Source of the DNA: Takakia lepidozioides
Taxonomy: Eukaryota > Streptophyta > Takakiopsida > Takakiales > Takakiaceae
Direction: 5' to 3'
Assembly (NCBI GenBank): GCA_030704615.1
Contig: CM060731.1
Span: forward strand, 56,774,756 to 56,838,755
Length of the DNA stretch: 64,000 nucleotides
The notes beneath the pieces were generated by a model. It ran no database searches. It had not been told where the DNA came from and saw nothing but the letters and a program-made list of their open reading frames with translations. Position 1 is the first letter of the stretch, and each line of letters begins with the position of its first letter. This document shows, piece after piece, positions 23,260 to 34,250 of this stretch. A program made the position numbers and the translations under genes.

Positions 23260-24030
23260 CTGTGTGCCAAGGCTTCAAAGTGCGAATTCGGGGTCACAAA
23301 AATGGAGTTCCTGGGGCATGTGATTACATAAGATGGGATCAAAATGGATGACAGAAAGGTGAGGGCGATCTTGGACTGGGAACCTCCGACTTCGGTCCCG
23401 GGAGTGCGATCCTTCCTAGGACTCGCCTCCTATTACCGGAAGTATGTGAGAAATTTTGCCAAGATCGCGGGGCCGCTGTCAGACCTCCTGTGTAAATCCA
23501 AAGTCTGGGTATGGAACACCTTTTGTGGCCAAGCTTTTGCCGAGTTGAAGTAGCGGATGGTGGAAGCTCCAGTCCTCAAAATTCCGGAGTTCGACTGTCC
23601 ATTTGAGATCCATACAGATGCGTCGGACTTCGCAATAGGGGGTGTACTCATGCAGGATGGACGCCCAGTGGCTTACGAAAGTAAGAAACTGAACAAAGCG
23701 GAGCGACAATGGCCTACGCATGAGAAGGAAATGAAGGCGGTGGTGCATTGCCTTGAGCTTTGGCGCCACTATGTTGGTTCCATCCCGGTGAAGGTATTCA
23801 CGGACAATGTCACGGTGAAGTATTTTGCCACGCAGCCTAAGTTGTCCCCAAAACAACTTAGGTGGCAAGATACTTTAGCGGTCTTCGACGTGGATATCCA
23901 GTACAAACCAGGACGAGACAATGTGGTAGCCGATGCTTTAAGTAGAAAACAACAGCTTATGGTGGTGTACAGTGTCACGCACCTCACTTCGGTAAGCTCC
24001 CCTTCAAGTCATAGTTACTCGCTTTGATGC
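23260..24030 (+). mobile_element. Ty3/gypsy pol fragment (RT end and RNase H)
   Basis: The frame from 23344 (VRAILDWEPPTSVPGVRSFLGLASYYRKY) is the conserved end of the reverse transcriptase with the 'FLGL.NYYR.F' motif. After a TAG at 23551-23553 the same frame continues into the RNase H domain with HTDASDFAIGGVLMQ, YESKKLN.AE..WP.HEKE, VKVFTDN and KPGRDNVVADALSRK. Gag, protease, the RT palm and the integrase are absent, and upstream 23220-23340 holds only a short damaged piece (FLGHVI in another frame). The nonsense codon and losses show it is a dead internal remnant between the two LTR-like repeats. Confidence 0.85.
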
Positions 24031-24242
24031 GCGCGCCTGACTCCCAACCTGGCCGCCCGGGCCAACTTGGAGCTTCGGCTGCTCACCGGGACATAACGGT
24101 CCCCCCCTTCGCTTCCCTCTAAACCCTCCACCTAATTGGGACTAGGAGAATTCCCTTTGGTAGATGGCAGTCCGGAACAGCTCCCCACTCTTTGGTCGCT
24201 TTCCGGCTCGCTCGCTTACTCACTAGTTTTTGGTCACCAACG

Positions 24243-24548
24243 GGCTTGCACCGTTCTCGGGGTTACTACTCCCTATATATACTTCTGTAGCTGTCCGCGG
24301 GGGTTCCACAACCAGCCATGCCATTTTATGGCGAACCACCACGAAAACCCTCGACTCCCGGTGATGAGTCGCGGTGAGTCTTGGCCCGCTCACCACGGCC
24401 CCTATGGACCGTGATGAGTCCCAAGACTCCCCACGACTCCCACCACGAGGTCTCCACCCCCATGGTGAGTCCTATGCCACCCCCACTAAGTCCTGCTAAG
24501 CTACCACCACCCCTTGTGGAGCCACCCCCACCGCAACCCGGTGTGCGG
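24243..24548 (+). repeat. LTR-like direct repeat, right copy
   Basis: Second copy of the ~303-bp repeat at 22759-23062. It begins GCTTGCACCGTTCTCGGGGT and diverges at its end (GTGTGCGGGGC, then GATCC rather than TCCAC). With the left copy it brackets about 1.2 kb that includes the gypsy pol fragment. Confidence 0.6.
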
Positions 24549-25274
24549 GGCGATCCACTCCTCCCACGCCAGTGCGAGGCGAGTGCGTCGTCGGCGGATG
24601 CCACGGCAAGCCGAGGAGAACATGCCCATGCTCATGTCGCAGGACAAAAACGCCCATCATCTACACTACGAACACCTTCTCCGTCTGTGAGTTATAGTTC
24701 TTCACAATGACAATGATTCAAATTATGTATGTTTTTGGTAAAATCACGAAGAGATAGGGTATGTCTGTCAAGACAGGGAAGTTGGACAATGCAGGGGTCA
24801 GCCAAGGCACAATCACAAATGATTTCCACTAGACAAGTTGAAGTGCCAAAGGCATGATGTCAGGCCAATGTAGACTTCAGGTGTGTTCAAATTCTTTGCC
24901 CCATGAAACCAACGTCCTGGTACTAAGCTACAATGGCTACTTATAGAGATACTTGGGTTACTTATGCACCAGAATATCAGTAAAACTTGGAGGGATACTT
25001 CTCATGGACCCATCAGGTTTGTCCATTTGAATTCTTGCTATGGATTTCAGGAACACTCCATACCTAAGAGGGCTCAAAAATGTACTGGGAGGACATCATT
25101 GGGGCCAATCAAATTTGGGAGATTTACTGCCCAAGATCATACTGAGTTTTGGGTAATCTTGTCTTTACAAATGATATGTGCTTCCAGTTTGTTATATTGA
25201 ATTCAAGGATTTGCTGCTTACTGCCTATATGTATGTGTAATCACCCACATTGTACTGGGGGAATTTCTTTTCAG
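24549..25274. other. Left flank of the CACTA accessory gene
   Basis: No protein is recognised. At 24664 the sequence CACTACGAACACC resembles the CACTACAACAG terminus found, inverted, at 29683-29693, with one inserted base, but the flanks do not form a matching 3-bp duplication. A short first exon of the following gene may lie here. Confidence 0.35.
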
Positions 25275-28200
25275 GGCAAGCACAAGCGCACTGGATCCAC
25301 GATCCCTGCTGCTAGCAATGGAGATGGCGCCCACAGGAACGCAGGAGGTGGCCCTAACTCTCCCATCGTTGTGGGTTCTGTGCCACCAGTACCCCCACCT
25401 TATTATGGTATGCCTCAGTACCCACAGTCTGGCACTCAATATGGTCAGGGTCAATATGGTGCTCCTCCATATGGGCAGTATGGCCAGTATCCTCCTCCAC
25501 CATATTTGCCACCCCCTAATAGCTATGGGGGTGGCAGGCCACCGGAATATCCTCCTGCTTATGGACAGTATGGTCCTCGGCCTTCTGGCCAACAGCCATG
25601 GCCACCAGTCCCTACTTGGCAGGATCCTGCTTTGAATTCTCCTGAGCGCACGGAGGTCTCTGAAGGAGGGGAGGGTGCCGTTTCAAAGAATGATAGAACC
25701 AATGCTTTAAGGAGGGCTAATAGCTCAGCCAAAATTGAAGCTGCCAAGGTGAAGGAAGAGAGAATAGCTGCAGGTCTTCCTCCCACGGTGATTTTGACGA
25801 ACCTCAAAGGAGCCCCGTATGGTCAGACCCGGAATGTATGGCACGCTGCCCTTAAAGGACAGGCTTATCGCAAGCTAGATTGTTCCCTTGCCATCAACAA
25901 CCAACCTGATGAAGTTGTATACGAAATCAGAGATCACCTGGCTAAGCTATTTTCATATACGCCACACAAGTTAAAAGACTTCCACCTAAAACAAACAATT
26001 GGCAGAATAATGAAGAGCCAGCGTTATGAAGCACACACTGCGTGGTTGGGTGGTAAGGGGAAACCCATTACTGTATCTGACGAGGTATGGAACAAGCTTG
26101 TAAGTTACTGGCAGACAGAGGTGTTCCACAAAGTGTCGGGCAACATGAAGAAGGCAAATGGTGCAATTCAGAATCCTACCAAGACTGGCCGTGGTGGGAA
26201 GGCAATGGTGGAAGCACGCTTGGTAAGTGGCATCATCACGACTCTGTATTTTGTTCCTCATTGAATTGCTATGTGTATATAGTCAGCCCTCACATTGCTT
26301 ACTGACTTGTGGCATGGGTTTGTTTGTGGCATGGATTAATTTGTAGGAAACACTATCAGGGTGCCCTCCTACATTATTGAAATTCAAGAGGGTTTTAGTG
26401 TCACGGTTGTCAGCTGGGAGTGACAGGCGGGTAAGTGTGTTTTCCACGTTTGCTAGAGTGGTTGCTGCATCATAGGTTGCTAGGGTTTTTTTCAAGGCTT
26501 TTGGCCTGGGTTTTCTTTCCAATGGTTGTTCATGCTAGGTTTTTTTGGTTTGATTCATACTTGGGCAAGTTTTCATGGATTGGCAGGAGGGAAGTCTCGC
26601 ATATTCTACAGTAGTTGGCAGGATGGATGGCTTGGACAAACTGGTGGAATCACAAGGACGTGACATGGCAGAACTAAAATTACAGATGCAGAGTATGATT
26701 GAGTACCAGAAAGCCATTGTGACCAGATTGGGGATTAATCTACCAGGCGCAGGACCAGTGACATCTACGATGGATACGTCTGCTGTGACAGTATCAAAAT
26801 GTTTGGAATCCCAATTTCAGACGGTAACTGGTGCTCACTCTAAGCCCTTATGTCTTCATGTCACTGACGATCTTTTGAATTTGACCGAGCAACAGCAGGA
26901 TATAGGGAAGGCCAGCTGTGAGGTACACGTGGAAATTCAGCCCTTGCCACATACAAAGGCAGTAGCAGTCCAGGGGGCAATGGTGACAGAGCCGTCGGGC
27001 ACACCGGATTCTGGTATGCAGGTATGTGGGAGTTTAAATGGGGAGGAAGATGCAGACGGGGACAAAACAAACAAGCAGGTTGCTTTAATTTCTCTTGCTC
27101 ATATGTTGAAGCCAAATGTCAGTTTACTTCCTGGACCAACGAGGAAGCATTTACTAATTCTGGACTTAAATGGTCTGTTATGTGAATCTTTTCATTCTGC
27201 TAATGGGCCTGCATCCCTTCCCAAAGGTTTTGTGAGGAAGATGTGTGGCAAGAAGATGGTAGTTTTGAGACCACGCTGTTATGACTTTTTGCAAAAGTGT
27301 TTTGAACACTTTGAGGTGGCAGTGTGGTCTTGTTGCCAAGCTCGCAACTTCTTCCCAATGGTGGACTATATTTTTGCAGCCCACACTAACTTGGTTTTCC
27401 AGTGGGATGCCCTTCACTGTGACGAGGATCCAGTCCTCCCATGCCGTAAGGGGTCTGATTCAAAGCCATTATATTTCAAGAACTTGTCTACAGTGTGGGC
27501 AGACTGGCCAGAATGGACTTATGAGGACACTGTTCTTGTTGACGACACACCAAGAAAGGTGGCAAACAATCCTCCATTCAGTGGGATTTTTCTAGAGCCA
27601 TGGAAGGTGCAACCGGATTCACCAACTGATGAGTATCTAACAGAGGTGTTGTGGCCTTTCTTGTGGAAGACATCGAAAGCTGCCAGTATTCCCAAGTTTT
27701 TGGAGTCTCAGCCTGTTTTCAGACAACAACCATACAACACTGCTACTGTGAAGGTACAAACATTCTGATAGTGCTCCAGAGGCTACAATTTTGTGGGTTC
27801 ATTCATTACATTGCTTTCCTGGATGCTTCTCCTCGGTTGCTTGATTAATGCTAGGTTTTCTTTGCAGCTTTTCATGTTGGCTTTTTTTGTTTGATTCATA
27901 CTTGGATTTTGTTTCTATTCACTATTCCTGTTTGCTCATTGCTTTCCTGGTTGTTCTCTGGTCTGTGACACAGGAACTTGTGACAAACAAAGGTGATATT
28001 GTCGACAAGCCGGTACAGACGAGGGGCAAGAGTGTCGACCCGGCGAGGAGCCCCCCAAAAGAGGTCTCACCACTACTGGAGACTGCAAATGGAGTAAGTC
28101 CAGGTCGTTGTCTTGTTTGTTTTATTTTTTCCAACCTTGGGGCTCTCTTTAATTCGCAAATGTTGAGTGTCCTAGTCGTGTGTATGTCATGGGTTTTCAC

Positions 28201-28517
28201 ATCGTGTTCTTTTTTGTGTGGAGTTGGGATCACAGTTCAGGGTGGGTGACGAGGTTCGGCTGTTGGATGTGAACTCCAAACGCAAGAAATGTGGAGTAGG
28301 GCTGATTGTTGCTCTTCAAGGTGTTGTGGTGGGTTACGGGTACCCTGCTGTGCCCCTTGATTATGCCGGTGTGTACATCAAAGAGGCATGTGTCAGTAAC
28401 ACCCCTCTACCATATGTGAATGGTGTTAGGAAACAGACCGAGTTGGGGCATGTGGTTGGCCAGACAACACTTTGGAGTCTAAAGTTACTGAAACTTATGG
28501 AGCTGCGGAAGGGATAG
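25275..28517 (+). mobile_element. CACTA TnpA/TNP1-like gene with an internal FCP1/NIF phosphatase domain
   Basis: Five plus-strand exons follow from consensus borders: 25275-26222, 26347-26429, 26587-27753, 27974-28093 and 28236-28517. Exon 1 has a Pro/Tyr/Gly-rich low-complexity start (PPYGQYGQYPPPPYLPPP) and then a domain like plant transposase family 24 (DEVWNKLVSYWQTEVFHKVS, MKKANGA). Exon 3 starts with a predicted coiled coil (MDGLDKLVESQGRDMAELKL), then an FCP1/NIF homology domain of the HAD superfamily: LLILDLNGLLCES (motif I), KMVVLRPRCYDFL, FEVAVWSCCQARNFFP and TVLVDDTPRKVANNPP (motif IV, intact Asp pair). Motif I reads DLNGL, with Asn where most active members have the second Asp. 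The last exon (FRVGDEVRLLDVNS, VGLIVALQGVVVGYG) resembles the TNP1/En/Spm family 23 domain. The frame is open throughout. I infer a CACTA-encoded DNA-binding accessory protein that acquired a phosphatase-like domain. Confidence 0.7.
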
Positions 28518-28979
28518 TCAGTATTGCACTGTTTAACAAAGTTCTTGATTCTAATAGCACTAGAAAATACTAGCTACAACAATTCAGCCCATGTGTGGGC
28601 TTGCTTGTTTTTGGCTGGGCCTTTTGAGGCATGGATTTTTTGACCTTGTGGCTTTTGAGGTGTCCATTGGGACATTGGTCTCATTTGGATTTTTGTAATG
28701 TGATTTATAGGGCTTGTATTGCCCTGTAGTTGACTATTTTCATTCTCCTTGTGGTTGATAGTATGCAGGAGGGATCCATTTTGTTTTCATGTTGGAATTT
28801 CACCATGTAATGAAGATTTTAAATCATTTAATTCACTTTCATTTTAAATAATAATATTAAAAATACTACCATTAAAAAAAAATTCCAAGCTGCAATCTCT
28901 CTGTTCTTTTAAATATTAAATGAAAACTAAAAAACAAAATATGAACATTAAAAATATAAACTAATTCGGAAAACAATCT

Positions 28980-29693
28980 TGATGACACGTGGCATCACTC
29001 TTGCTCAAACCAGAACACGTGGCAGTATATGACACGACATTTTTTATCCATATTTTCACCACGTGTAAAGATCCGTAGTCATATATGCTAGTCATATATT
29101 TTGTCTGTGTGCCACATGTCACATCTCAAGTGCAACAGGTGTCCCGCTAACAACTCTCCATGTAGACATCCCTGTAGTCATATGAGCGAGTCATGTAGTC
29201 ACCACGTGTGAAATCTGCCATAACACACGTGTCCCGCTAGCGCCTCTCCATGTAGGCATCACTGTGCAGACATGTAGTCATATGATCATGGCAAGAAGTC
29301 GTGACATGTCAAATTCGCAGTGGCGCACGTGTCCATCCGTCGCCTCTCCATGTAGGCATCACTTTGCAGACATATAGTCATATGATCCCCTGACGAATGC
29401 ATGACGTGTCGCTTGCGCAGTGGCGCACGTGTCCCGCTGAAGCCTCTCCATGTAGGCAGCGCTCAACAGACAATGTAGTCATATATTAGTCATATAGTTG
29501 CGACTGCAACCCTCTCTGCAGCAGGACTCCAGGTGCCACGCAAGCAGTCACGGATATGACTTGCAAAACGCAATCCTAAAGACTAGTCGCTATGACAGGG
29601 CTTTTTCACTACAGAGTGATGTAGTCATGAACGCATATAAGACTGAAAAAATAGTCATATGTGAAGTCATAAAAACGCTCATCTGTTGTAGTG
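28980..29693. repeat. CACTA subterminal repeat region
   Basis: About six diverged units of roughly 110-120 bp. Each carries a CACGTG-type core (GCGCACGTGTCCCGCT), then CCTCTCCATGTAGGCATCAC, then GTAGTCATATGA. Examples lie near 29130-29190, 29215-29285, 29325-29390 and 29425-29500. The density of AGTCATAT words rises to the terminus. Tandem subterminal repeats are a hallmark of CACTA ends, where the accessory transposase binds. The CACGTG cores are also G-boxes recognised by plant bZIP and bHLH factors. Confidence 0.75.
29683..29693. other. CACTA right terminus (CTGTTGTAGTG)
   Basis: Read from the other strand this is CACTACAACAG, matching the conserved 5'-CACTA start of En/Spm elements, and it sits exactly where the subterminal repeats stop. 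The next three bases (GTT, 29694-29696) would be the target duplication. They fall inside the right arm of a palindrome of the neighbouring hairpin array. The partner terminus was not located in the window. Confidence 0.7.
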
Positions 29694-31420
29694 GTTTGAG
29701 CCCCCCATTTTGCTTGTTTTTTCATGTTCAAAACGGCCACATAGGGCCACTCTGGCAGGTTCAATCCACCCCGAATTGGAAGCTCAAATAGTGTGCGTCA
29801 ACGCACACTGTTTGAGCCCCCCTTGTGCCTTGTCTTTTGGTGTGGAAATGGTGCACACAGGGGCCTCTCTGTCTGGTTAAATCCACCCCTAATTCGAAGC
29901 TCAAACAGTGTGCGCCAACGCACACTGTTTGAGCCCCCCTTCTCATTGTTTGTTTCATAATAAAATCGTCCAGACAGGGTATCTCTCTGAAGTTCAATGA
30001 ACAATTTCCTAGCAGCTCAAACAGTGTGCGCCAATGCACACTGTTTGAGCCCCCCTTTGTGATTTTTTTTTTTTCATAATAAAATCGTCCAGATAGGGTA
30101 TTTGTGTGAGGTTCAATGAACAATTTCCTGGCAGCTCAAACAGTGTGCGTCAATGCACACTGTTTGAGCCCCCCTTGTCATTGTTTTTTTCATGTGAAAA
30201 TCGGCCGCATAGGGCCACTCTGGTAGGTCCATTCCACCCCTATTTGGAAGCTCAAACAGTGTGCGGCAACGCACACTGTTTGAGCCCCCTTTTTAGCTTG
30301 TTCCTTCATGTGAAAATCGGGCACGTAGGCCCAATGTGGCAGGTTGAATCCACCCCGAATTGGAAGCTCAAACAGTGTGCGGCAACGCATACTGTTTGAG
30401 CCCCCCATTTGCCTTGTTTTTGGGTGTTTAAATAGTGCACACAGGGGCCTGTCTGTCTGGTTCAATCCACCCCTATTTCGAAACTCAAATAGTGTGCGCC
30501 AACGCACGCTGTTTGAGCCCCCCTTCTCATTGTTTTTTTCATAATAAAATTGTCCAGACAGGGTATCTCTCTGAGGTTCAATCCACACTAATCTGGCAGC
30601 TCAAACAGTGTGCGTCAACTCACACTGTTTGAGCCCCCCTTGTAATTGTTTCTTTTATGTGAAAATCGTGCACACAGTCGCCTCTCTCTAAGGTTCATTC
30701 CACACCTTTTTGGAAGCTCAAACAGTATGCGGCATTGCACACTGTTTGAGCCCACACTTGACATTATTTTTTCATTTTAGAATCGACCACAAAGGTCATC
30801 TCTGTCAGGTTCAATTCACACTTACCTGGCAGCCCAAACAGTGTGCGTCAACACACACTGTTTGAGCCCCCTGATTTGCTTGTTTTTGGACATGAAAATT
30901 GTGCACCTAGGGCCAGTCTGGCAGGTTGAATCCACCCCAAAATGGAAGCTCAAATAGTGTGCGCCAACGCACACTGTTTGAGCCCCCTTCACTGCCTTTT
31001 CTTTTATTTCAAAATCGGCCACTCATGGCCACTATGCCATGTTAAAATCACACTGTTTGAGCCCCCTTATCTGCTTGTTTTTTTATGTGAAAATTAGGCA
31101 CCTAGGGCCACTCTGGCAGGTTGAATCCAACCCTTATTGGAAGCTCAAACAGTGTGCGGCAACGCACACTGTTTTGAGCCCCCTCTCTGCTTGTTTTTCT
31201 ATGTGAAATTGGGCCAAACAGGGCCAGTATGCATTCTCAAAACTCCCATAGTTGGAAGCACGAAGAGTGTGCGGCAACGCACACTGTTTGTGCCCCCTTT
31301 TTGCCCCCTCTCTGCCTGTTTTTTTTGTGGAAATGTGCCACATAGGGCCAAATATCATGTTCAAAACACCACTATTTGGAAGCTGAAACATTGTGCGGCA
31401 ACGCACGGTGTTTTCGGCCC
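29694..31420. repeat. Tandem array of ~116-bp units, each with a 16-bp-stem hairpin
   Basis: Palindromes of about 36 bp recur at 29782, 29899, 30015, 30134, 30250, 30366, 30483, 30599, 30716, 30832, 30948, 31143, 31257 and 31382, plus half units at 29694 and about 31046. Their consensus is GCTCAAACAGTGTGCG, a four-base loop NCAA, then CGCACACTGTTTGAGC, followed by CCCCC. Most spacings are 116-117 bp. Spacer sequence is less conserved than the palindrome (CTTGTTTTTTCATGTGAAAATCGG..., TCTGGCAGGTTCAATCCACCCC). Arm changes are few through 30983, and decay rises in the last three units. The array lies directly upstream of an exon acceptor at 31536 and so may be intronic. Confidence 0.9.
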
Positions 31421-31536
31421 CTACAATGCTTGTTTTCTGATGAGAAATTGGGCCACACAGGGCCTGTCTGCCATGCTCAAAACACCATCGTTTCATGCAT
31501 CTCTCTTATATCAATTTGAATGAACAACCCTGCAGG

Positions 31537-32982
31537 AGAAGATGCAAAGTGTGGCGGATGAGATCCCTTCGGGGCAGGGGAAGGAGATCATTGTTGATGT
31601 GGACGATGAGTTCTATGAAAGTAAAGCCGCTGAGATGTTGGGGGGTCAGAAGGTAAACTCTCAGCTTGTGGTTCAAAGTATGCTTGCCCCGGGTGGGAGG
31701 TTGAAGATTCCCCTGTGTAGGTTGGTTTCCATGCCCGTTGTTCGTCCACCCCTCATCAAGGACATCCTGAAGCTGGAGGCCGAGTTTGTTCATGGGTATT
31801 TGGATGGATCCGCAGTCTTTTATGTTTCTACAAGGGATTCCAGAGGCAATGAGCTCCTTGTGGATGAGTCAATCGTGGACTCCTGGGATCCCATTTGGAG
31901 ATAGGTGAACAAATCATTCGAATTTCTTCTCTCCAGGAAACCTTCCACCCAGGCATTCTCAAGGAAGATGTTTCACGTTTGGGATGGCAACCACCGGTTG
32001 CTTGCATGGATGGCTGTCATTGGGAGGCTGCACTCACAAGAGGAAGAGTGGCATTACTCTGTTCGATTGATGGTGCTGGATTGTGACGGGAACATGATGG
32101 GTCGGCAATGAATGATGTGAACATGTTGGTTTCTCATTCTACATGTTCCACTTGTGGTTCCGTGGTTCTTTGGTTCCAGTCCTCTGTTGACGGTCCTTGA
32201 ATTTCATTCTGACTTTCAGACATCATTCTGCTGAGGGACGAAGACAGCGCATGTCAAAACGAGTCTGGTTCACACACTGTACAGGATACAAAGGATCAGG
32301 CAGATGCCCTTGACCAACTTCAAGACCATCCTTTCAGCAGAGACGTACAAGAAGTGCGAAAGCTCCAAGACATCAGAAACGTAGTACTCGTTGACCCGTG
32401 AGGCTTTCATGGAGTATATGTACGCGGTGAGATACATCTTCCATCATCTGGCCTTTCGATATTCTTGCTTCCACATGTTTGTTTCTGTTTGTTTCCCTTG
32501 CCCTTGGGTTGATGCAACTCTCGTGCATTCCCTTGCAGTAAGACATTACAGATGTAGGAGAGCGTGGCAAACTGGAATACTACAGCTCTACCCCTGAGGA
32601 GAGAAGGACAACAAAGGGTGTTGAGAGTCACATCCAGAAAGAGATGACCGCCACAAGAAGGACTATTATGAGTGCTTTTGTGAAACAACTGAGGATTGCA
32701 GACCCAACCTTCGGACCAGAGTTCCTTCAAGAGGTGAAAAACCATTACAACAAGCCAGGCAAGCCGGAGATGGCCCAGGAGAAGTTACACAGGTTGTCTA
32801 CTGCCGTTGTGTCTTCAGAACAGAAGGTGAAGTGGCTATAGATATGGAACTCCGATCCCACTATTAGGGATACCCACATGTTCCCCAGGACGGAGAAAGA
32901 GAAGAAGACCCAGCGTGTCATTCATGTCAGTGACAATGTGCTAGACACATGGCTTCACAAGGCCACTTATTGGAGCCAGGTA
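31537..32982 (+). CDS. Element-borne gene, 5' part, with a possible ParB-like domain
   Basis: An exon opens after CCCTGCAG at 31536 and reads through one in-frame TAG (31902-31904) to 32111. It has IPLCRLVSMPVVRPPLI, LKLEAEFVHGYLDGSAVFYV, and a motif HVWDGNHRLLAWMAVI that resembles the DGxHRxxA core of ParB/sulfiredoxin-like folds. The next exon (about 32221 to the donor at 32430, GCG|GTGAGA) encodes YRIQRIRQMPLTNF and LTREAFMEYMYA and contains at least one stop. A third (about 32540 to 32981, then GTATGA) encodes DITDVGERGKLEYYSSTPEE, IMSAFVKQLRIADPTF and, after another stop, VIHVSDNVLDTWLHKATYWS. Three nonsense codons point to decay. The Ulp1 exons at 40742-42423 lie in the right order and strand to be its 3' part, across a 7.8-kb intron full of insertions. 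Confidence 0.5.
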
Positions 32983-33339
32983 TGATGTCATTTGCTGTGT
33001 CACTTTCTTTTCGCTTTTTCTGTCATTCTCTTTCCATGTTACATTGGTTGTGATTGTTTTTGGGTTCATTCGTTTACGGTTTGCAATCTCATCCTCTCTC
33101 ATGCTCTCTTCCTAGCCTTGCTGCTTGTGAAGTACAATGACTTCCTTCTATTTTTCCTCTGAAAACAAACACTCCCCTCACTGCCTCTCGAGCTCTCCAG
33201 TTTGACGGTTTGCAAACAACGGATTCACTTGCTATGCAAACTGTTGGCAAATGAATTGGGTCATGTTCGGATATGTGTTTGGCTCATCCATACGGCGAAA
33301 GTCCGTTCATCCACGTGTACATATGTAGTTCCAGAAGCA
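32983..33339. other. Intronic or intergenic, nothing recognised
   Basis: Probably the start of a long intron after the donor at 32982. No domain, repeat or RNA gene is seen. Confidence 0.3.
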
Positions 33340-33780
33340 TTTGGAAGGGTTTGGGGTAATTATCGGCAGCGACGACAATGCTTGGTAAATCCTGCCAGCA
33401 TTGAAGTCCACGTGATCAAAGATCGTTCAAGCATTCTTCTGAACACATGGTGAGCATCCATGATGCTCCCGCACTTACCATACATGTTTGCAAGGGTGGT
33501 GAGTAAGAAAACATTTCACAGGGATCCGCTTTGGATGATGTGAGTGTGCATTTGCTTTCCAGCTTCCGATCCTTTTATCTTGATGCACTAAAGCAGAAGA
33601 CAAACATACGTATGTGGATATGCTGCAATGCCTCCTTGGTTCAAAGTCAGAAGAACCTCTTCCAGTCTGTCTGCCTCACGAAGTATGTTCACATGCCAAG
33701 AATGGGTGGCCACAAGCTGTGCTCACGACGTAGCCACATTCCCATGCAAGGGCTTGGTATGTTAATAACGTCTAAATAGC
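33340..33780 (-). pseudogene. PPR fragment (N-terminal repeats)
   Basis: The plus-strand text GAGCATCCATGATGCTCCCGCACTTA (33451-33476) matches 59389-59410 in the intact PPR gene. The similarity extends from about 33380 (CTTGGTAAATCCTGCCAGCAT) to 33740. The minus strand therefore carries the first two or three PPR motifs and part of the leader, with frame breaks. It lies in the long intron of the element-borne gene. Confidence 0.75.
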
Positions 33781-33784
33781 ATTG

Positions 33785-33965
33785 CCTGGAAAGGGCTAAT
33801 CAATCTGTGGTAATAGGTGCCACACATGGTAATAGGCCCTGCATGTTCGCTCCAGCATGCTGATGTGGCGCGAGCCTATGCTGGGCTCATGGGCTCCTAG
33901 GCTCACAGGCTCACGCCTCCAGGTTCAAGGAATAGCAGCCCCCAATCCGGTAGAGGAAGGGGTAT
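33785..33965 (-). repeat. MULE-flank-like GTGAGCC repeat
   Basis: Contains GTAATAGGCCCTGCATG and GGGCTCATGGGCTCCTAGGC...GGCTCACGCC. These resemble the 3' flanks of the two MULE copies (AATAGGCCCTCTTCTTGCA; AGGCTCACGGGGCTGGGCTC) in scrambled order. It could be a diverged terminal region of that family. Confidence 0.4.
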
Positions 33966-34250
33966 AAACCCATAGCGCCGGAATCATGCTTCACAGACAA
34001 AAATTCAATATTAAGAGTTTTGACATCTCATTAATTATTACCATTATTATATTTACATCTCCTATCATAAAATATTAATAAATTGAAGCATGCTTGTCAC
34101 AAAATCAAAGTAATATTTGAAAGTGCTATAACATTTTACATTGAATAGGGAGACTCTCATCTTCTTTAGCCAAAATGAGACCTCCCGCTCTCTACTCTTC
34201 AGTATAGTCTGCTTGTAAACAAGGGTGTGTTAGAAACAAAAGAAAGAAAT
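33966..34250. other. AT-rich spacer
   Basis: AT-rich sequence without recognisable genes, ending near TTTGTAACATCCACGGAAAA (34265), a phrase also seen at 48720-48738. Confidence 0.3.

Noticed and set aside
24664-24674. CACTACGAACA as the left end of the CACTA accessory element
   Set aside because: Only about ten bases match the right terminus, with an inserted base. Subterminal repeats are absent there, and the 3-bp flanks (CTA and GTT) differ.
29694-31420. Idea that the hairpin array is a CRISPR or integron-type array
   Set aside because: Spacers are related to each other rather than unique, no cas or integrase genes are present, and the context is plant nuclear DNA.
29690-31523. Several open frames of 60-130 residues across the hairpin array
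   Set aside because: They repeat with the array period, occur on both strands, and contain only translated palindromes.
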